Shown here piece after piece: positions 1-9,847 of a DNA stretch of 64,000 nucleotides. The position numbers were made by a program, and so were the translations under genes. The stretch's first letter is position 1; each line of letters begins with the position of its first letter. This DNA is from Chitinophagaceae bacterium (GTDB lineage Bacteria; Bacteroidota; Bacteroidia; Chitinophagales; Chitinophagaceae). Location: positions 47,375 through 111,374 of the forward strand of contig JAIYAN010000008.1 in assembly GCA_027489035.1 (NCBI GenBank), read 5' to 3'. The notes below the pieces were generated by a model. It worked only from the letters and a program-made list of their open reading frames with translations, had not been told where the DNA came from and did not search any database.

Positions 1-2
1 AA

Positions 3-896
3 ACAAACAAAGAAATTGAAACGCTTCTTTCTTCAGACAACCAAACGTTTAAAAAAACAGTATTATTGTTTCCTGATGAAGCCACATTTTTTAAGGAGTT
101 GTCAATTGCAGTTGATGATAAAAAGACTGAGCAATTAAAGAAAGGATATGCCGAAATAGATGAGTGGCTGGAATCAAAAAAATCGAGCAGGAATAATGAT
201 GAAGCACGTGTTGTATCAATAAGAAGAAAAATATTCCGTTATGCCATAGCAGCAGCTGTAGTTGGATTGTTAATTGGTGGTGCTTATTTTAAATTTTTTA
301 GTTACAAACAAAAAAATAAAAATACCTTATCCCATAATGATTCATTAAATAAGCCACCTTTTGCAAATCTAGATTTGCCTAATCACATTGAGATATATGA
401 AAGTAAAATTTCTATAATTGTAGATAAACAAGATATCGAGATTGCCGAAAGTGATAATTTAAAAGATTCTATCTACTTAAAAACAAATGGATTTCTATAC
501 CAAATTAAGTACTTAGAAGAAATGCAAATTGCGACATCGAAACATTTGAATCATCAAAAAGTAAATGATGATTCAAATGTTTCAATCAACTATTTACTTT
601 GGAAAAGTAGAATAATTTCTAATCAAATAGATTCATTGCTAAATTTGCTGAACACCTATACTTACAATTTTCAGACTAAGAAAATGGTTTTAAATTTTCC
701 TAATGTAAGTATTGTTAAAAAAATCATCTCTACAAATCCAAATAACTTATCTGAATTGTACATCAAAATAGAAGACAAGTATTATTTGATCAAGAATTCA
801 GAAGTTCCATTGAAACTATTTCCGATTAAAGATGAAAAAGAAATTGAAATATTGACAAGAATTGAACTATTAAATTACCCCATATACTATCGCTAA
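3..896 (+). CDS. Hypothetical single-TM protein, 5' end outside the window
   Basis: The reading frame is open from the first bases of the window, so the gene is cut at its 5' end; the TTG at 66 is probably an internal Leu and not the start. The visible part has a charged, helical N-terminal stretch, one hydrophobic segment (about residues 53-77 counted from 66, rich in Ala, Val, Leu and Gly) and a long polar C-terminal region. The cytoplasmic-helix, TM, extracytoplasmic arrangement resembles anti-sigma factors of this phylum, but no diagnostic motif is seen and the family is not recognised. It ends with TAA, followed by a 160-base A+T-rich gap. Confidence 0.6.
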   Translation, partial: TNKEIETLLSSDNQTFKKTVLLFPDEATFFKELSIAVDDKKTEQLKKGYAEIDEWLESKKSSRNNDEARVVSIRRKIFRYAIAAAVVGLLIGGAYFKFFSYKQKNKNTLSHNDSLNKPPFANLDLPNHIEIYESKISIIVDKQDIEIAESDNLKDSIYLKTNGFLYQIKYLEEMQIATSKHLNHQKVNDDSNVSINYLLWKSRIISNQIDSLLNLLNTYTYNFQTKKMVLNFPNVSIVKKIISTNPNNLSELYIKIEDKYYLIKNSEVPLKLFPIKDEKEIEILTRIELLNYPIYYR

Positions 897-1056
897 AATA
901 AAAAAGGTAAATGCATCCCCAATAAAATTTCCTATTTCCTTCATTCTAATATTAATTTTTATGATAAGTAATTATGTCTTGTCAATAATATGATGTAACT
1001 TTTTTAGTGTATACAAACATATTTTCAGTACAGTCCAACCTCCAGATTCTTCTAAT

Positions 1057-1575
1057 TTATTTTTCGAAAATCGGGTTCCTTCCAATCCTCTCCCTAAACT
1101 CACTATCCAAAATCAACTTGTTATCCTGCTTTACATAAATGTCTATAGCCTCAATAAAAAGCTTTTTGCATTTTATCGAAATACTTTTTCCTGTCTGATC
1201 TGGAAAAGTAATTTTCTTAGTCTTAGATAAGAATGGAATTTCAATCTTGCTTTTTTCCTCGTAAGGCATTTCTTCAACTTCAAAAATATTTTCACAAAGC
1301 AAAGAACCTTTTATAATTTGGTTGTAATTCATACGCATGGTATCGGTTACCCAACCACTCCATATCCTTTTATAACCAATGTGAATTCTAATTTTATCAT
1401 TTCCCAAATTTTCGTATGACGTGGCAAATATTTTATCAGGATTCATCAAGTTAGCATTCTCTGGATAATCGGTTTGTCCCTCAAGAAGATCATAGTTTCT
1501 TTCTAGTTTTTTTCTTTCATCTTTCTGAATTTTCTCTACAAATTCTTCATCTGTTAATTTTCTAAATAGCGGCAT
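1057..1575 (-). CDS. Hypothetical cytoplasmic protein
   Basis: This 172-residue protein has no signal peptide or membrane segment. It is rich in Lys and Glu, with a charged N-terminus, a Trp-containing middle (GYKRIWSGW, about residues 67-75) and a C-terminus containing an Ile/Val-rich strand. I do not recognise the family. It stands alone on the minus strand, divergent from the secreted-protein run that starts at 1754. The start is the ATG at 1575; the 178-base divergent gap is A+T-rich. Confidence 0.6.
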   Translation of the reverse strand: MPLFRKLTDEEFVEKIQKDERKKLERNYDLLEGQTDYPENANLMNPDKIFATSYENLGNDKIRIHIGYKRIWSGWVTDTMRMNYNQIIKGSLLCENIFEVEEMPYEEKSKIEIPFLSKTKKITFPDQTGKSISIKCKKLFIEAIDIYVKQDNKLILDSEFRERIGRNPIFEK

Positions 1576-1753
1576 ATTTTTTATTTAAATTGATTGTTAT
1601 TATGATTGTTGTAATTAAAATATTCGGTTTACATACATTTATAAAGAAAATTGTCTTGAGGTAACCAAAAAAAGAAAAAAAATATTTTTTTAAAATCTGG
1701 TTACCATGACTCGATTTGGTTATAAGTAATTGAACCAATAAAAATAAAGTAAA

Positions 1754-2266
1754 ATGAAAAAAATAATCATCTTCCCATTGCTATTATTTATAATGGCAAC
1801 TAAAGCCCAGTCAACTGATTCTATAAAGTATCTTATTACCGAAGCCAGAATTAATAGCGAAGATTATAGTCAATTTTATTATGAAGGTGGGCAATTCCTA
1901 AAATTTTACGAAAATGAAAACAAAGAACTATGCTTCCTTAATTCAGAGAGTAGTAAAGAAAATTTTTCTTTTGGAAAAGTTTATGGCTTCAAAACTGAAG
2001 ATGTGGAAATAGAAAATTGTCCGGCAGACAATATAACTTTTAGATGGAACTATCACAATTCGTACGACAGTGATTCTGGCTATGCAATTGTACAACTTAA
2101 AAGAATATACCGTAAAAATGGAGTGGAGTTTTATATCAAGATTCTTTCTAAAAAACTCGATATAATAGAATTTTCAGGTTTTACAAATGAACATCTCTTA
2201 GAAATTAAAGAAGAGGAAGAAAACTATTTTATGAAATATAGTTACCTCAACACAACTTTATTATAA
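1754..2266 (+). CDS. Hypothetical secreted protein
   Basis: The N-terminus is a typical Sec signal peptide: two Lys, a run of Ile, Leu and Phe, then the cleavage-like site TKAQS near residue 20. The mature part of about 150 residues is acidic and shows alternating aromatic and polar residues, as in beta-rich periplasmic proteins. No family is recognised. It is the first of four same-strand genes (1754-4803) separated by 18, 27 and 44 bases, which suggests one transcript. Confidence 0.65.
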   Translation: MKKIIIFPLLLFIMATKAQSTDSIKYLITEARINSEDYSQFYYEGGQFLKFYENENKELCFLNSESSKENFSFGKVYGFKTEDVEIENCPADNITFRWNYHNSYDSDSGYAIVQLKRIYRKNGVEFYIKILSKKLDIIEFSGFTNEHLLEIKEEEENYFMKYSYLNTTLL

Positions 2267-2284
2267 ATCATTAAACAACTCAAA

Positions 2285-2746
2285 ATGAAGCATTACTTAT
2301 TCATCATCATTGCACTTTTATTTACAAATTTTGTAAATGCTCAGAGGTACGACCTGGGAGATAGTTTCTATCCAAATTCAAGGGAGTTTAAACTAATTGG
2401 CATTTCATCTGCAAAAGGCGTAAAGTCATACAAATACATCCGTCCAATTACAGATTACATGTTTGGCAGAAAAATTGGCGACATTATCATCGGCGAAAAG
2501 TATGGACGTGTTGTTACTACTGTTTATAACTTAATTCCAATAAAAGGAGATGTGGGGGTACCCCAGTCAATTGTAAATGTTATTCAGTCAGCATTGCCAT
2601 ATCCGCTGGCATTGATTGATGATGCGTATGGTGTAAACATCGATAATGAAACGATTAGTTTGAGTCGTTCTAAAAATGCAATAACGTTTTATAAAGACAG
2701 AATAATGTATTTCTCATCTGTTAAGCGAAGTTTATTAAACAATTAA
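2285..2746 (+). CDS. Hypothetical secreted protein
   Basis: The first 20 residues form a Sec signal peptide ending VNAQ, the usual Bacteroidota type I site. The mature protein of about 133 residues is small and basic, with several Gly-Ile/Val pairs but no motif I can assign. It starts 18 bases after the preceding gene and is probably co-expressed with its neighbours as an exported protein. Confidence 0.65.
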   Translation: MKHYLFIIIALLFTNFVNAQRYDLGDSFYPNSREFKLIGISSAKGVKSYKYIRPITDYMFGRKIGDIIIGEKYGRVVTTVYNLIPIKGDVGVPQSIVNVIQSALPYPLALIDDAYGVNIDNETISLSRSKNAITFYKDRIMYFSSVKRSLLNN

Positions 2747-2773
2747 AATTGATTTAAAATTTAAAAAGTAAAA

Positions 2774-3805
2774 ATGAAACTAACTATAGGAGCAATTTTA
2801 ATTTTAGTCGGCATAGTTTCTCTTTTCAAGTACCCAAATTTTGGAAGGAGTGTACCTGAATCAATTGGAGTATTAATTGTCTTGGTCATAATTCTAGTCC
2901 TAGGCATTTTACTGATAAAAAGTGACAAGGAATATTTTGAGAAAAAGGAGAATTATTTTAAAGCCCACCCATCGCAAATCCCAGAATCCTTAGACGTAGA
3001 TAAAAGCAAACTTAGGATATACAGAGACAACACAATTTTTAGAATACATACAGCAGAATCAGGGGCAATCATCTTGACTAAAGAGAATTCACGCTCACAA
3101 GAAGATAATAAAGATGACGTTTATACAATAACTGAAATAGAAGGATATGGTGGTACATATTGGTCATATAGTTCAACATCACTGGATGATTGCATAAACT
3201 TTTTGGAAACAGGAAAAGATTGCATTGAGAAAGATTGGATGGATAGAAGTTTTGCCAGCTGGTGGTTATTTGCAAGGGTTGTTTATATTGATAAGGACAC
3301 AGAAAAGATTTTAATAGAAAGAATTAGGCAATATAAAAAAAATGGACTACTTGAAATTGCTTATTCAAAACGATATCAAGCAGATTTTACTGATCAATCC
3401 AAGTATTTTGCTGATTGGCTAATAAAAGCTGGATATGCAGGTTTTAACTTGACTAATGACATTCTGTTTCCTAAACCTAAAAAAAATTTACTTTTTATTA
3501 GTGAATTAAATATAGAAATTTATTTTGAGCTATTTAATGAACCCATTAGCTCATGTTCTATTTCTTTTAAAATAAATAAAAATGAAACATTTCAGCAATT
3601 ACTTGATTTTATATATCCTTGTATAGCAAAAGAAGTAAAGCCACATTCGTATGAAGAAGAATGGGTGCTTTTAGATTTGTCTTCACTCTTATACTTAGAA
3701 AAAAAGCATAATGAAACACGAAGTTTAGCATCTCTAGGTTTTAATGAAACACAGAAATTTATTTGTAAAAAAATAACAACGCCTAACATCCTGCCTACGA
3801 CATAA
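2774..3805 (+). CDS. Hypothetical protein with two N-terminal membrane helices
   Basis: Residues about 3-20 and 30-49 form two hydrophobic helices joined by a short loop. The rest, about 290 residues, is a soluble domain with several Trp and Tyr residues in its first half and an acidic C-terminus. Two helices with a short loop suggest the soluble part lies in the cytoplasm. I do not recognise the domain. It belongs to the 1754-4803 run. The C-terminal tail (NILPTT) follows a Lys-rich stretch. Confidence 0.6.
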   Translation: MKLTIGAILILVGIVSLFKYPNFGRSVPESIGVLIVLVIILVLGILLIKSDKEYFEKKENYFKAHPSQIPESLDVDKSKLRIYRDNTIFRIHTAESGAIILTKENSRSQEDNKDDVYTITEIEGYGGTYWSYSSTSLDDCINFLETGKDCIEKDWMDRSFASWWLFARVVYIDKDTEKILIERIRQYKKNGLLEIAYSKRYQADFTDQSKYFADWLIKAGYAGFNLTNDILFPKPKKNLLFISELNIEIYFELFNEPISSCSISFKINKNETFQQLLDFIYPCIAKEVKPHSYEEEWVLLDLSSLLYLEKKHNETRSLASLGFNETQKFICKKITTPNILPTT

Positions 3806-3849
3806 ACCTGCAACAGGCGCAACCCAAAACATTTTAAGTAATTTAAAAC

Positions 3850-4803
3850 ATGAGATATTTTCTATTAATAATAATATCGATAGTTTCGATAAAAGCAAAT
3901 TGTCAATATAATTTATACAAAGTTGACAGCATAGTTTTCAGCAAAATATACAAGTCAACGGATGTAAAAGAGTTGTCGAAAGAAATAGCCAGAGATTTCA
4001 AAAGTGATTCCAATAAAATAAGGGCCTTTTACATTTTTGTTGTTAAAAATATAAATTATGATATCACCTTATCTAAAAGAGTTTGGTATCCAAAATCCCA
4101 AGAGGAGATGGATAGTATAACCTTACATGAGGTTAATAATTGTATAAAATATAAAAAGGGAATATGCTGGGATTATTCTGCACTTTTCGAAAAATTATGC
4201 TTTTATCAGGGAATAGAGGTTGAGCAGATTGGAGGCACACTAAGATATAGTGAAATTATGCCAGAAAATAGGCCAGCGAATCATTGTTGGAATTCATTAA
4301 CCATTAACGGTAAAAGAAAATTTATTGATTGCACATTTGAACCACCTGATGAATATGTCAAATCAGAATATGATAAATTTTATTTAGTGGCTCCAGAGGA
4401 ATTCATATATAGATGCTTTCCCGATGACCCCTCAAAACAATACCTTAAGTCTGCTGTCACATACAATCAATTTAAGTCCTTAACCTATGTTCATAATGCT
4501 TTTTATGAGCATAAAATCAATAACTTATTTCCGAATGTATTAAACATGAAAATAAATGCAAACGCACATTATTTAATATCCTTCCAAATTGCAAACATTG
4601 ATAAGCTTACATCAATTGAGGTCTACATAAATGATTCCTTATTTCAAACAATTGAAGAAATAAAATCGAAAATGACTATTGATTTAAATTTAAAATTAGT
4701 TCGAGGAGATAAAATAAAATTTATGTCTATCAAGACCATTAAGAAGGACGAAAATGGAGAAACAGGGTCAATAGCCCCCCTTTTTAACTATGTAGTTAAT
4801 TAG
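3850..4803 (+). CDS. Secreted transglutaminase-like protein
   Basis: A signal peptide (residues 1-18, ending near ANCQ) precedes a transglutaminase-like domain. The Cys-His-Asp triad can be read as C106 in KGICWDYS, H145 in ANHCWNSL and D160 in KFIDCTFE, with the spacing normal for the cysteine-protease-like transglutaminase fold. In bacteria such domains mostly act as peptidases or amide-bond-modifying enzymes in the periplasm; the substrate here cannot be inferred. Residues from about 200 onward form a beta-rich tail of unknown role. It is last in the four-gene run. Confidence 0.8.
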   Translation: MRYFLLIIISIVSIKANCQYNLYKVDSIVFSKIYKSTDVKELSKEIARDFKSDSNKIRAFYIFVVKNINYDITLSKRVWYPKSQEEMDSITLHEVNNCIKYKKGICWDYSALFEKLCFYQGIEVEQIGGTLRYSEIMPENRPANHCWNSLTINGKRKFIDCTFEPPDEYVKSEYDKFYLVAPEEFIYRCFPDDPSKQYLKSAVTYNQFKSLTYVHNAFYEHKINNLFPNVLNMKINANAHYLISFQIANIDKLTSIEVYINDSLFQTIEEIKSKMTIDLNLKLVRGDKIKFMSIKTIKKDENGETGSIAPLFNYVVN

Positions 4804-5101
4804 TGAATGAATATAATCTAAACTACTTGGCACAATAATGTTGTGATATTTTTATCTCGATTTTTTTTCGCAAACTACTCAGTCGTGATATGAATGAAAA
4901 TTGGAATTAGAGAATAAATGCGGTACCCAGTTTAGAGAAACAGTGAATAATCTGTCATTGAATTTTTACGACTATGTTATTGGAAAAAATTCGAAAAAAA
5001 TGACAATTGGTAAAATTGAATATCATTTGTAGACCACATTACAGCTTTGATCGTCCTTTATTAACAATTAAAATTTTGTACCTTTTCAAAAAGTTTAGCT
5101 T
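4804..5101. other. A+T-rich intergenic stretch, nothing recognised
   Basis: This 298-base stretch between the transglutaminase-like gene and the small gene at 5102 has short scattered frames only. I see no strong palindrome, RNA gene or good TAnnTTTG promoter box. Confidence 0.4.
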
Positions 5102-5401
5102 ATGGAACACAGCGAAATGATAGAATCTATTTTTGAAAATGGCTTAAATCAAGGTGATAAATGCCAAATCACTTTATTAGATGATACTGTTTTGGAAGTA
5201 GAATTTTTACAGTATGTTGATTACGACACCTCAAGTATTCGTGGTTCACTTCCTCCTTACTCTTCATACATTAGTGCTAATGCAACATTAAATAAAAAAC
5301 CTTACATGTACGATAAAAATGGCAATGTTGAATTTTGGCAAGTAGATATTAAAAAAATAAAAATCCCAATTGAGGAAATCAAAAATATTTGTGGATGCTG
5401 A
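5102..5401 (+). CDS. Small hypothetical protein
   Basis: This 99-residue soluble acidic protein has no signal peptide. The pattern GDKCQITLLDDTVLEVEFLQYVD, with short beta strands around an acidic turn, looks like a small beta-barrel domain, but no family is recognised. The C-terminus ends in a Cys-Gly-Cys. It is isolated, with 200 bases of empty sequence before the convergent gene that ends at 5600. Confidence 0.55.
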   Translation: MEHSEMIESIFENGLNQGDKCQITLLDDTVLEVEFLQYVDYDTSSIRGSLPPYSSYISANATLNKKPYMYDKNGNVEFWQVDIKKIKIPIEEIKNICGC

Positions 5402-5599
5402 AAGTAAAGTTCTTTATTTATTAATTTTCTGATTGGTTTTTCTCCGTTCATCTCCGTTAACGTCAATTGTGTATGCTGATAATTGTGCCAACGTCTTGAT
5501 TTAAAGGTGCTTTCAAGTACATAAAATCAGCATTTACAAAAATGGTAAAGCCTTGTTTTACATTAGTAAAATTAGCTGCGTATTAGAAATATTTTTAAA

Positions 5600-6043
5600 T
5601 CACAACACAACATCCGTAATATCTTTTAAACTACTACCACCAAAATAATAAATACCAAAATCTTTTGATTGCTTTCTAATTGCTCTAAGATTATCCAACC
5701 AGGGCTCGAATGAAATAGTACTTATTTCATCGCAAAGAATGTATACTTCTTTATTTTTCCCTGCACAACTACCTTGAACTTGTTGTACTACTTTGGGCAA
5801 CAATTTATCTAATGGAATAAATTGATCTTGCCTTAATTTTAATTGTTTTGGAGATTTAGAAATACTTATAAATATTGCCAATTCACAACAATTTGCTTTT
5901 TCATCTGAGGGAATTAGATTGAAAGTTGTACCACCTAAAATATTATCAAATAATTCAGATATCGTTCTTGCCTCTTCAATTCTTGTATTACGATCACGAT
6001 TACCTTTTAAAGCATCAAAAATAAATTTCAATATTCCTTTCAT
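5600..6043 (-). CDS. Hypothetical cytoplasmic protein
   Basis: This 147-residue protein has no signal peptide or TM segment. A helical N-terminus is followed by an alternating strand/helix pattern: ELAIFISI near residue 55, VYILCDEIS near residue 102 and FGIYYFGG near residue 130. That is compatible with a small alpha/beta fold. Family not recognised. It lies 62 bases downstream of the NadR-type gene on the same strand and could be a distal operon member, but its function cannot be linked to NAD salvage from sequence. Confidence 0.55.
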   Translation of the reverse strand: MKGILKFIFDALKGNRDRNTRIEEARTISELFDNILGGTTFNLIPSDEKANCCELAIFISISKSPKQLKLRQDQFIPLDKLLPKVVQQVQGSCAGKNKEVYILCDEISTISFEPWLDNLRAIRKQSKDFGIYYFGGSSLKDITDVVL

Positions 6044-6105
6044 AATTTGCAGTCTTTAAATGAATTAATAATCTAATTTATAAAATTTATTCTAATTATT
6101 AATGA

Positions 6106-7104
6106 TTAATCCAACCCTTCATTTCCATATATCAAAATCTCATTTATACACTCTACCGCCCTCTCAAATCTTTCCTCCCAACCCCCACTTATTTCAACTA
6201 CTTCAATTTCATGAGCAGATAAAACCTTTCTATGTGAAGCATCTAATAAGTCCCTTTCCGCTTCACTTAATCTTGTGCCATCCTGGAAATATTCAACATC
6301 ATTATTTAGGTATAAATAAAGATTTGCTTTATTGGCTTTGTAGATCTCAGGAGCGACCTCTAGTTCTTTCCCAAAACAGAACATGGAATACGATTTGGTA
6401 ATGTGGATGTCTGTATCAATTATAACAAGTGGACTATCTGCTAAAACAGCCAGGTTTATTCTTCTTGCATGTTCATTGGCGACAAGGTGTAAATCTTCAT
6501 AACAAAATTCATTAGAATCTGCAATCAAATCTCTACCTGCTTCAGAAACCAAACTACATTTAAAATGGTTTTTAAGCCTTTCAGATAGTGTTGTCTTTCC
6601 GGTAGATTCTGTTCCTAACAAAACAATTTTTATGGTAAAATAAGGTTTCACGCTGTCCGGCAAAATTTGCCAATTCTTAAATATGTCATTTCGTACAGCA
6701 GTTGCAGAAACGGGAAAATTTGATCTGGGCTTATCAAATGCAATGTGTTCAATATTCATATAATTAGCCACTAAACTGCCGTAATCTTCAGATGTAATCA
6801 AGAGTGAATAATCCGGAAATTGTTTTTGAAAAATTTTTGCCCATACCTCAGACACTGACACCGAAGTCACAGATGTATTTGGTAGTTCACTTTCGAGGTA
6901 ATCAAAAACACGTACCTCTACATTAGGTATTTTTTCAAATGTTTTCCTTATCCATGAACTTCTAATCTCACCAGAGATATTTTCTTTATCACTGCTACAT
7001 ACCAACACCGATAAGAAATCACATTTAGAAAGCGCAAAATTTATCATCGCCTCATGCCCTTTATGAAAAGGATAAAATTTACCAAATACAAAAGCTTTAA
7101 TCAT
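6106..7104 (-). CDS. nadR: NadR-type NMN adenylyltransferase / ribosylnicotinamide kinase
   Basis: This predicted bifunctional cytoplasmic enzyme phosphorylates nicotinamide riboside to NMN and adenylates NMN to NAD. The N-terminal nucleotidyltransferase domain has the HxGH-type motif FYPFHKGH (residues 10-17) and a second motif with SATAVR (residues 133-138). The C-terminal kinase domain has a P-loop, GTESTGKT (residues 164-171). At 332 residues it lacks the N-terminal helix-turn-helix repressor domain of enterobacterial NadR, so it is probably only an enzyme. It overlaps the pnuC-type gene by 8 bases, which fits transport coupled to phosphorylation. Confidence 0.92.
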   Translation of the reverse strand: MIKAFVFGKFYPFHKGHEAMINFALSKCDFLSVLVCSSDKENISGEIRSSWIRKTFEKIPNVEVRVFDYLESELPNTSVTSVSVSEVWAKIFQKQFPDYSLLITSEDYGSLVANYMNIEHIAFDKPRSNFPVSATAVRNDIFKNWQILPDSVKPYFTIKIVLLGTESTGKTTLSERLKNHFKCSLVSEAGRDLIADSNEFCYEDLHLVANEHARRINLAVLADSPLVIIDTDIHITKSYSMFCFGKELEVAPEIYKANKANLYLYLNNDVEYFQDGTRLSEAERDLLDASHRKVLSAHEIEVVEISGGWEERFERAVECINEILIYGNEGLD

Positions 7105-7726
7105 TTCTCAATTGTTTTTTCCAATGAAAAAGACCGTATGACGCTAACCCAAGAAAAATTAGATATTCAAGAGAAAGAAAATAAACGCCTTTTTTATAAT
7201 AAAGAAACATACAAATCAAATCAACACAGATCCATAAATACCAGCTCTCTATTTTCTTTTTTGCGAGCAGAACAGTAGCAACGATACTTAAAACCATAAC
7301 TAATGAATCTGTAAACGGATAAGAGGCTTTAATTTTAAAATACGCCGGTAGATACGTATGAATATTTGAAAACAAGAAACCGGAAATTAATGTTAGAATT
7401 ATAATAATCAATGTGACAAAAATTCTACTTCTCAAATCCACAACAGAAATATCGACTTGATCTTTCTTGCCATTCCATTGAAACCAACCATAAATTGTTA
7501 CAACAAAAAAATACAATTGCAAAAACATGTCTGCATATAGTTGGATTTGAAAAAATAAAATGAAAAGAAAAAACTCATTCACTATTCCAGTTGCCCAGGT
7601 TAATAAATTTGCTCTTGTTGCAAAGTAAATTGAAACCAACCCAAATAATGTACCAATCATCTCTACATAGCTAATTGAGTAGCCCATAATTTCAAATGCA
7701 ATATTTTCAATTTCAAAAAAATGCAT
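7097..7726 (-). CDS. pnuC: PnuC-type nicotinamide riboside transporter
   Basis: This 209-residue integral inner-membrane protein has about seven hydrophobic segments. PnuC-like Trp motifs are visible: WATGIVNEF near residue 45, YGWFQWNGK near residue 80 and SWYLWICVD near residue 163. PnuC proteins carry nicotinamide riboside, or thiamine in the PnuT branch, by facilitated diffusion and rely on kinase trapping. The adjoining NadR-type kinase argues for nicotinamide riboside. The start codon shares a base with the receptor stop upstream, so the three genes are translationally coupled. Confidence 0.9.
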   Translation of the reverse strand: MHFFEIENIAFEIMGYSISYVEMIGTLFGLVSIYFATRANLLTWATGIVNEFFLFILFFQIQLYADMFLQLYFFVVTIYGWFQWNGKKDQVDISVVDLRSRIFVTLIIIILTLISGFLFSNIHTYLPAYFKIKASYPFTDSLVMVLSIVATVLLAKKKIESWYLWICVDLICMFLYYKKGVYFLSLEYLIFLGLASYGLFHWKKQLRND

Positions 7727-9720
7727 TAGAAACTATATTTGATTGATGTATAAAAATTAATTGGCGCCTGCACAAAATACTTTTTACTTTCATCATAATC
7801 TACATAACCATTGTTGAAATATTTTGCATTGGTGATGTTATTTACAAAAAAGGAAAGTTGAAGCCCTTTTGTTTCATAAGCTACTCTGGTATTTAATAAA
7901 AAATAACTTTTTATTGATGATGTGTTTGCGAAATCAATGAAAGATCTATCTTGATATCTACCTGTGATGCCTAATGTAAATTTTTTACAGCCATATGTCA
8001 CTTCTTGATTAATGATTAATGGCGGTGTAAGTATGGGAGAAAAAACTTCCTTCTGTTCCTTAATTCGACTGTAATTGAAAGACGAATTGTTGATGAGGTT
8101 AATACTTTTATTTAACTGATAATTAATGCTTAATTCAACACCGGTTCTGTAGCTCCGTTTTACTTTATTGGTCAATGCTAAACCATTGGGACCAAATTTC
8201 CCATCTAATACAATTTCATTTTTGAAATCCATATAATAAAGATTCGCATTGAGATTTATTTTTTTTGATTGATACCTAAATCCAAATTCTTGATCTATTA
8301 CATATTCTGGAGATTTATTTGAAATGATTGCATTGCCAGAACTATCGACCAGTAAATCATCATTACCACCAAAAATATCATTCCTTGTTGGCTCTCTTCC
8401 TGTACCACCGATACTGTAATAAATTATTGCGCTTGGCTTTATCTCATAACTCAATCCAGCTTTAGGATTTATAAAATCCCAATTCAATTTTTGAAATGCT
8501 ACGCTTCCTTTGTAATCAAAATTAGAATGGCGATATTGTATATCAATGAATAAAGTAAAATGCCTGAATGTATAATCTGCTTTTGTAAAAACACTCATCT
8601 CGTTTTTATAACCGGTGTTTTTGTACAATTGTCCTAATGATTTCTCGCTGCCAATGTGTTGGCGGTCGTAAACATTTGCATGAATTCCTGACTTCCAGTT
8701 AAACTGTTTTTTTGAAAAATTGTAGTTACTAAAAATCCCAATTAGATTAGACTGGAAAGCATAATTGTATAATTCATTTGTAGTTGGCAATCCTAAAAAA
8801 CCATTTAAATTAAAATCGTAATTCCCTTTTAGAAAGGTGTAATAAATGCTTGTTTGAACTGAATTATTTTTATTGATGCGCCAATCGTTTTGAAGTTGAA
8901 CCAGACATTGAGTGAATTGGTCTTTTTCATTCTTATTGGCATTTGTTCTTCTGTCTAAATTTATGAGAGAATCTGAAACCCCAAGCCAAGCCAAGCGATT
9001 TTGTTGATGACCTCCAATAATTTTAAAACCCCATGTAGATCTATCATAAAACAAATTGCCACTACAAAAAACCGATTGGGCGTTATTTGAAGAATTGTAT
9101 TTATATCCATCCGAATAAACTTGAGATGCTCTAAAGTAAATTGATTTTCTTTTTTTAATACCGCTGCTATATTCGCAGAAAGCTCTTAAACTATTGAATG
9201 AACCATATCCCAATCCGACAGTTGTTTTAGCAGAATCGTAAAGGTTTAGAGTAAACAATTGCACACTACCACCATAACTTGCAACACCGTTCTTTGATGT
9301 CCCTACACCTCTTTGAATTTGAATCTTGCTTATTGAATTTAAAATATCAGGATAATTAGAAAAGTAAGCCCCCTGGTCTTCAGGTTCATTTAATGGAACA
9401 CCATCCAAAGTCAGATTTATCCTGGTTTGGTCAATTCCTCTTAATCTGAAATACGAATAGCCCTGAGAATTTCCAGCGTCTGAATAGTTGGTTACAGATG
9501 GCGTTTCTGAAAGTAAAAAGGACGGCTCTTGACCAGTTGATTTAGTTTCTAAAAACTTTGAACCGATATTCTGAAATGTTACCGGTGTGGTTTTTTCTGC
9601 TTGATATGTAATCGTAATCTCCTGTAATGATTTTGCTGAATCGCGCAACAAATTGTCCTGAGCTTTTAGTTGCCCAAAATAAAGAAATACTGTAAGCAGA
9701 AATATAATTAGTTTCATCAT
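7726..9720 (-). CDS. TonB-dependent outer-membrane receptor, probably for a nicotinamide-riboside-like ligand
   Basis: A signal peptide (residues 1-20, ending LKAQ) precedes a TonB-box-like segment and a plug domain with typical text: RLRGIDQTRINLTLDGVP near residue 95 and VGTSKNGVASYGGSVQL near residue 145. The remaining 500 or so residues form a beta-barrel ending in Phe. TonB-dependent receptors import scarce nutrients using proton-motive force. It is first in the operon with the transporter and NadR-type kinase, which implies the same ligand crosses both membranes. The ligand is inferred from context only. Confidence 0.9.
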   Translation of the reverse strand: MMKLIIFLLTVFLYFGQLKAQDNLLRDSAKSLQEITITYQAEKTTPVTFQNIGSKFLETKSTGQEPSFLLSETPSVTNYSDAGNSQGYSYFRLRGIDQTRINLTLDGVPLNEPEDQGAYFSNYPDILNSISKIQIQRGVGTSKNGVASYGGSVQLFTLNLYDSAKTTVGLGYGSFNSLRAFCEYSSGIKKRKSIYFRASQVYSDGYKYNSSNNAQSVFCSGNLFYDRSTWGFKIIGGHQQNRLAWLGVSDSLINLDRRTNANKNEKDQFTQCLVQLQNDWRINKNNSVQTSIYYTFLKGNYDFNLNGFLGLPTTNELYNYAFQSNLIGIFSNYNFSKKQFNWKSGIHANVYDRQHIGSEKSLGQLYKNTGYKNEMSVFTKADYTFRHFTLFIDIQYRHSNFDYKGSVAFQKLNWDFINPKAGLSYEIKPSAIIYYSIGGTGREPTRNDIFGGNDDLLVDSSGNAIISNKSPEYVIDQEFGFRYQSKKINLNANLYYMDFKNEIVLDGKFGPNGLALTNKVKRSYRTGVELSINYQLNKSINLINNSSFNYSRIKEQKEVFSPILTPPLIINQEVTYGCKKFTLGITGRYQDRSFIDFANTSSIKSYFLLNTRVAYETKGLQLSFFVNNITNAKYFNNGYVDYDESKKYFVQAPINFYTSIKYSF

Positions 9721-9847
9721 TTTCGTTTCAAATTTGGTTGTATATATCTTTTTAGAGATGTGCTTAATACTATGTGTTTGTTGAATTTTGGTATGCGGAA
9801 TCCGAATTTCATTTGTGAGGTTTATTGTATGATGAAATTAAACTTTT

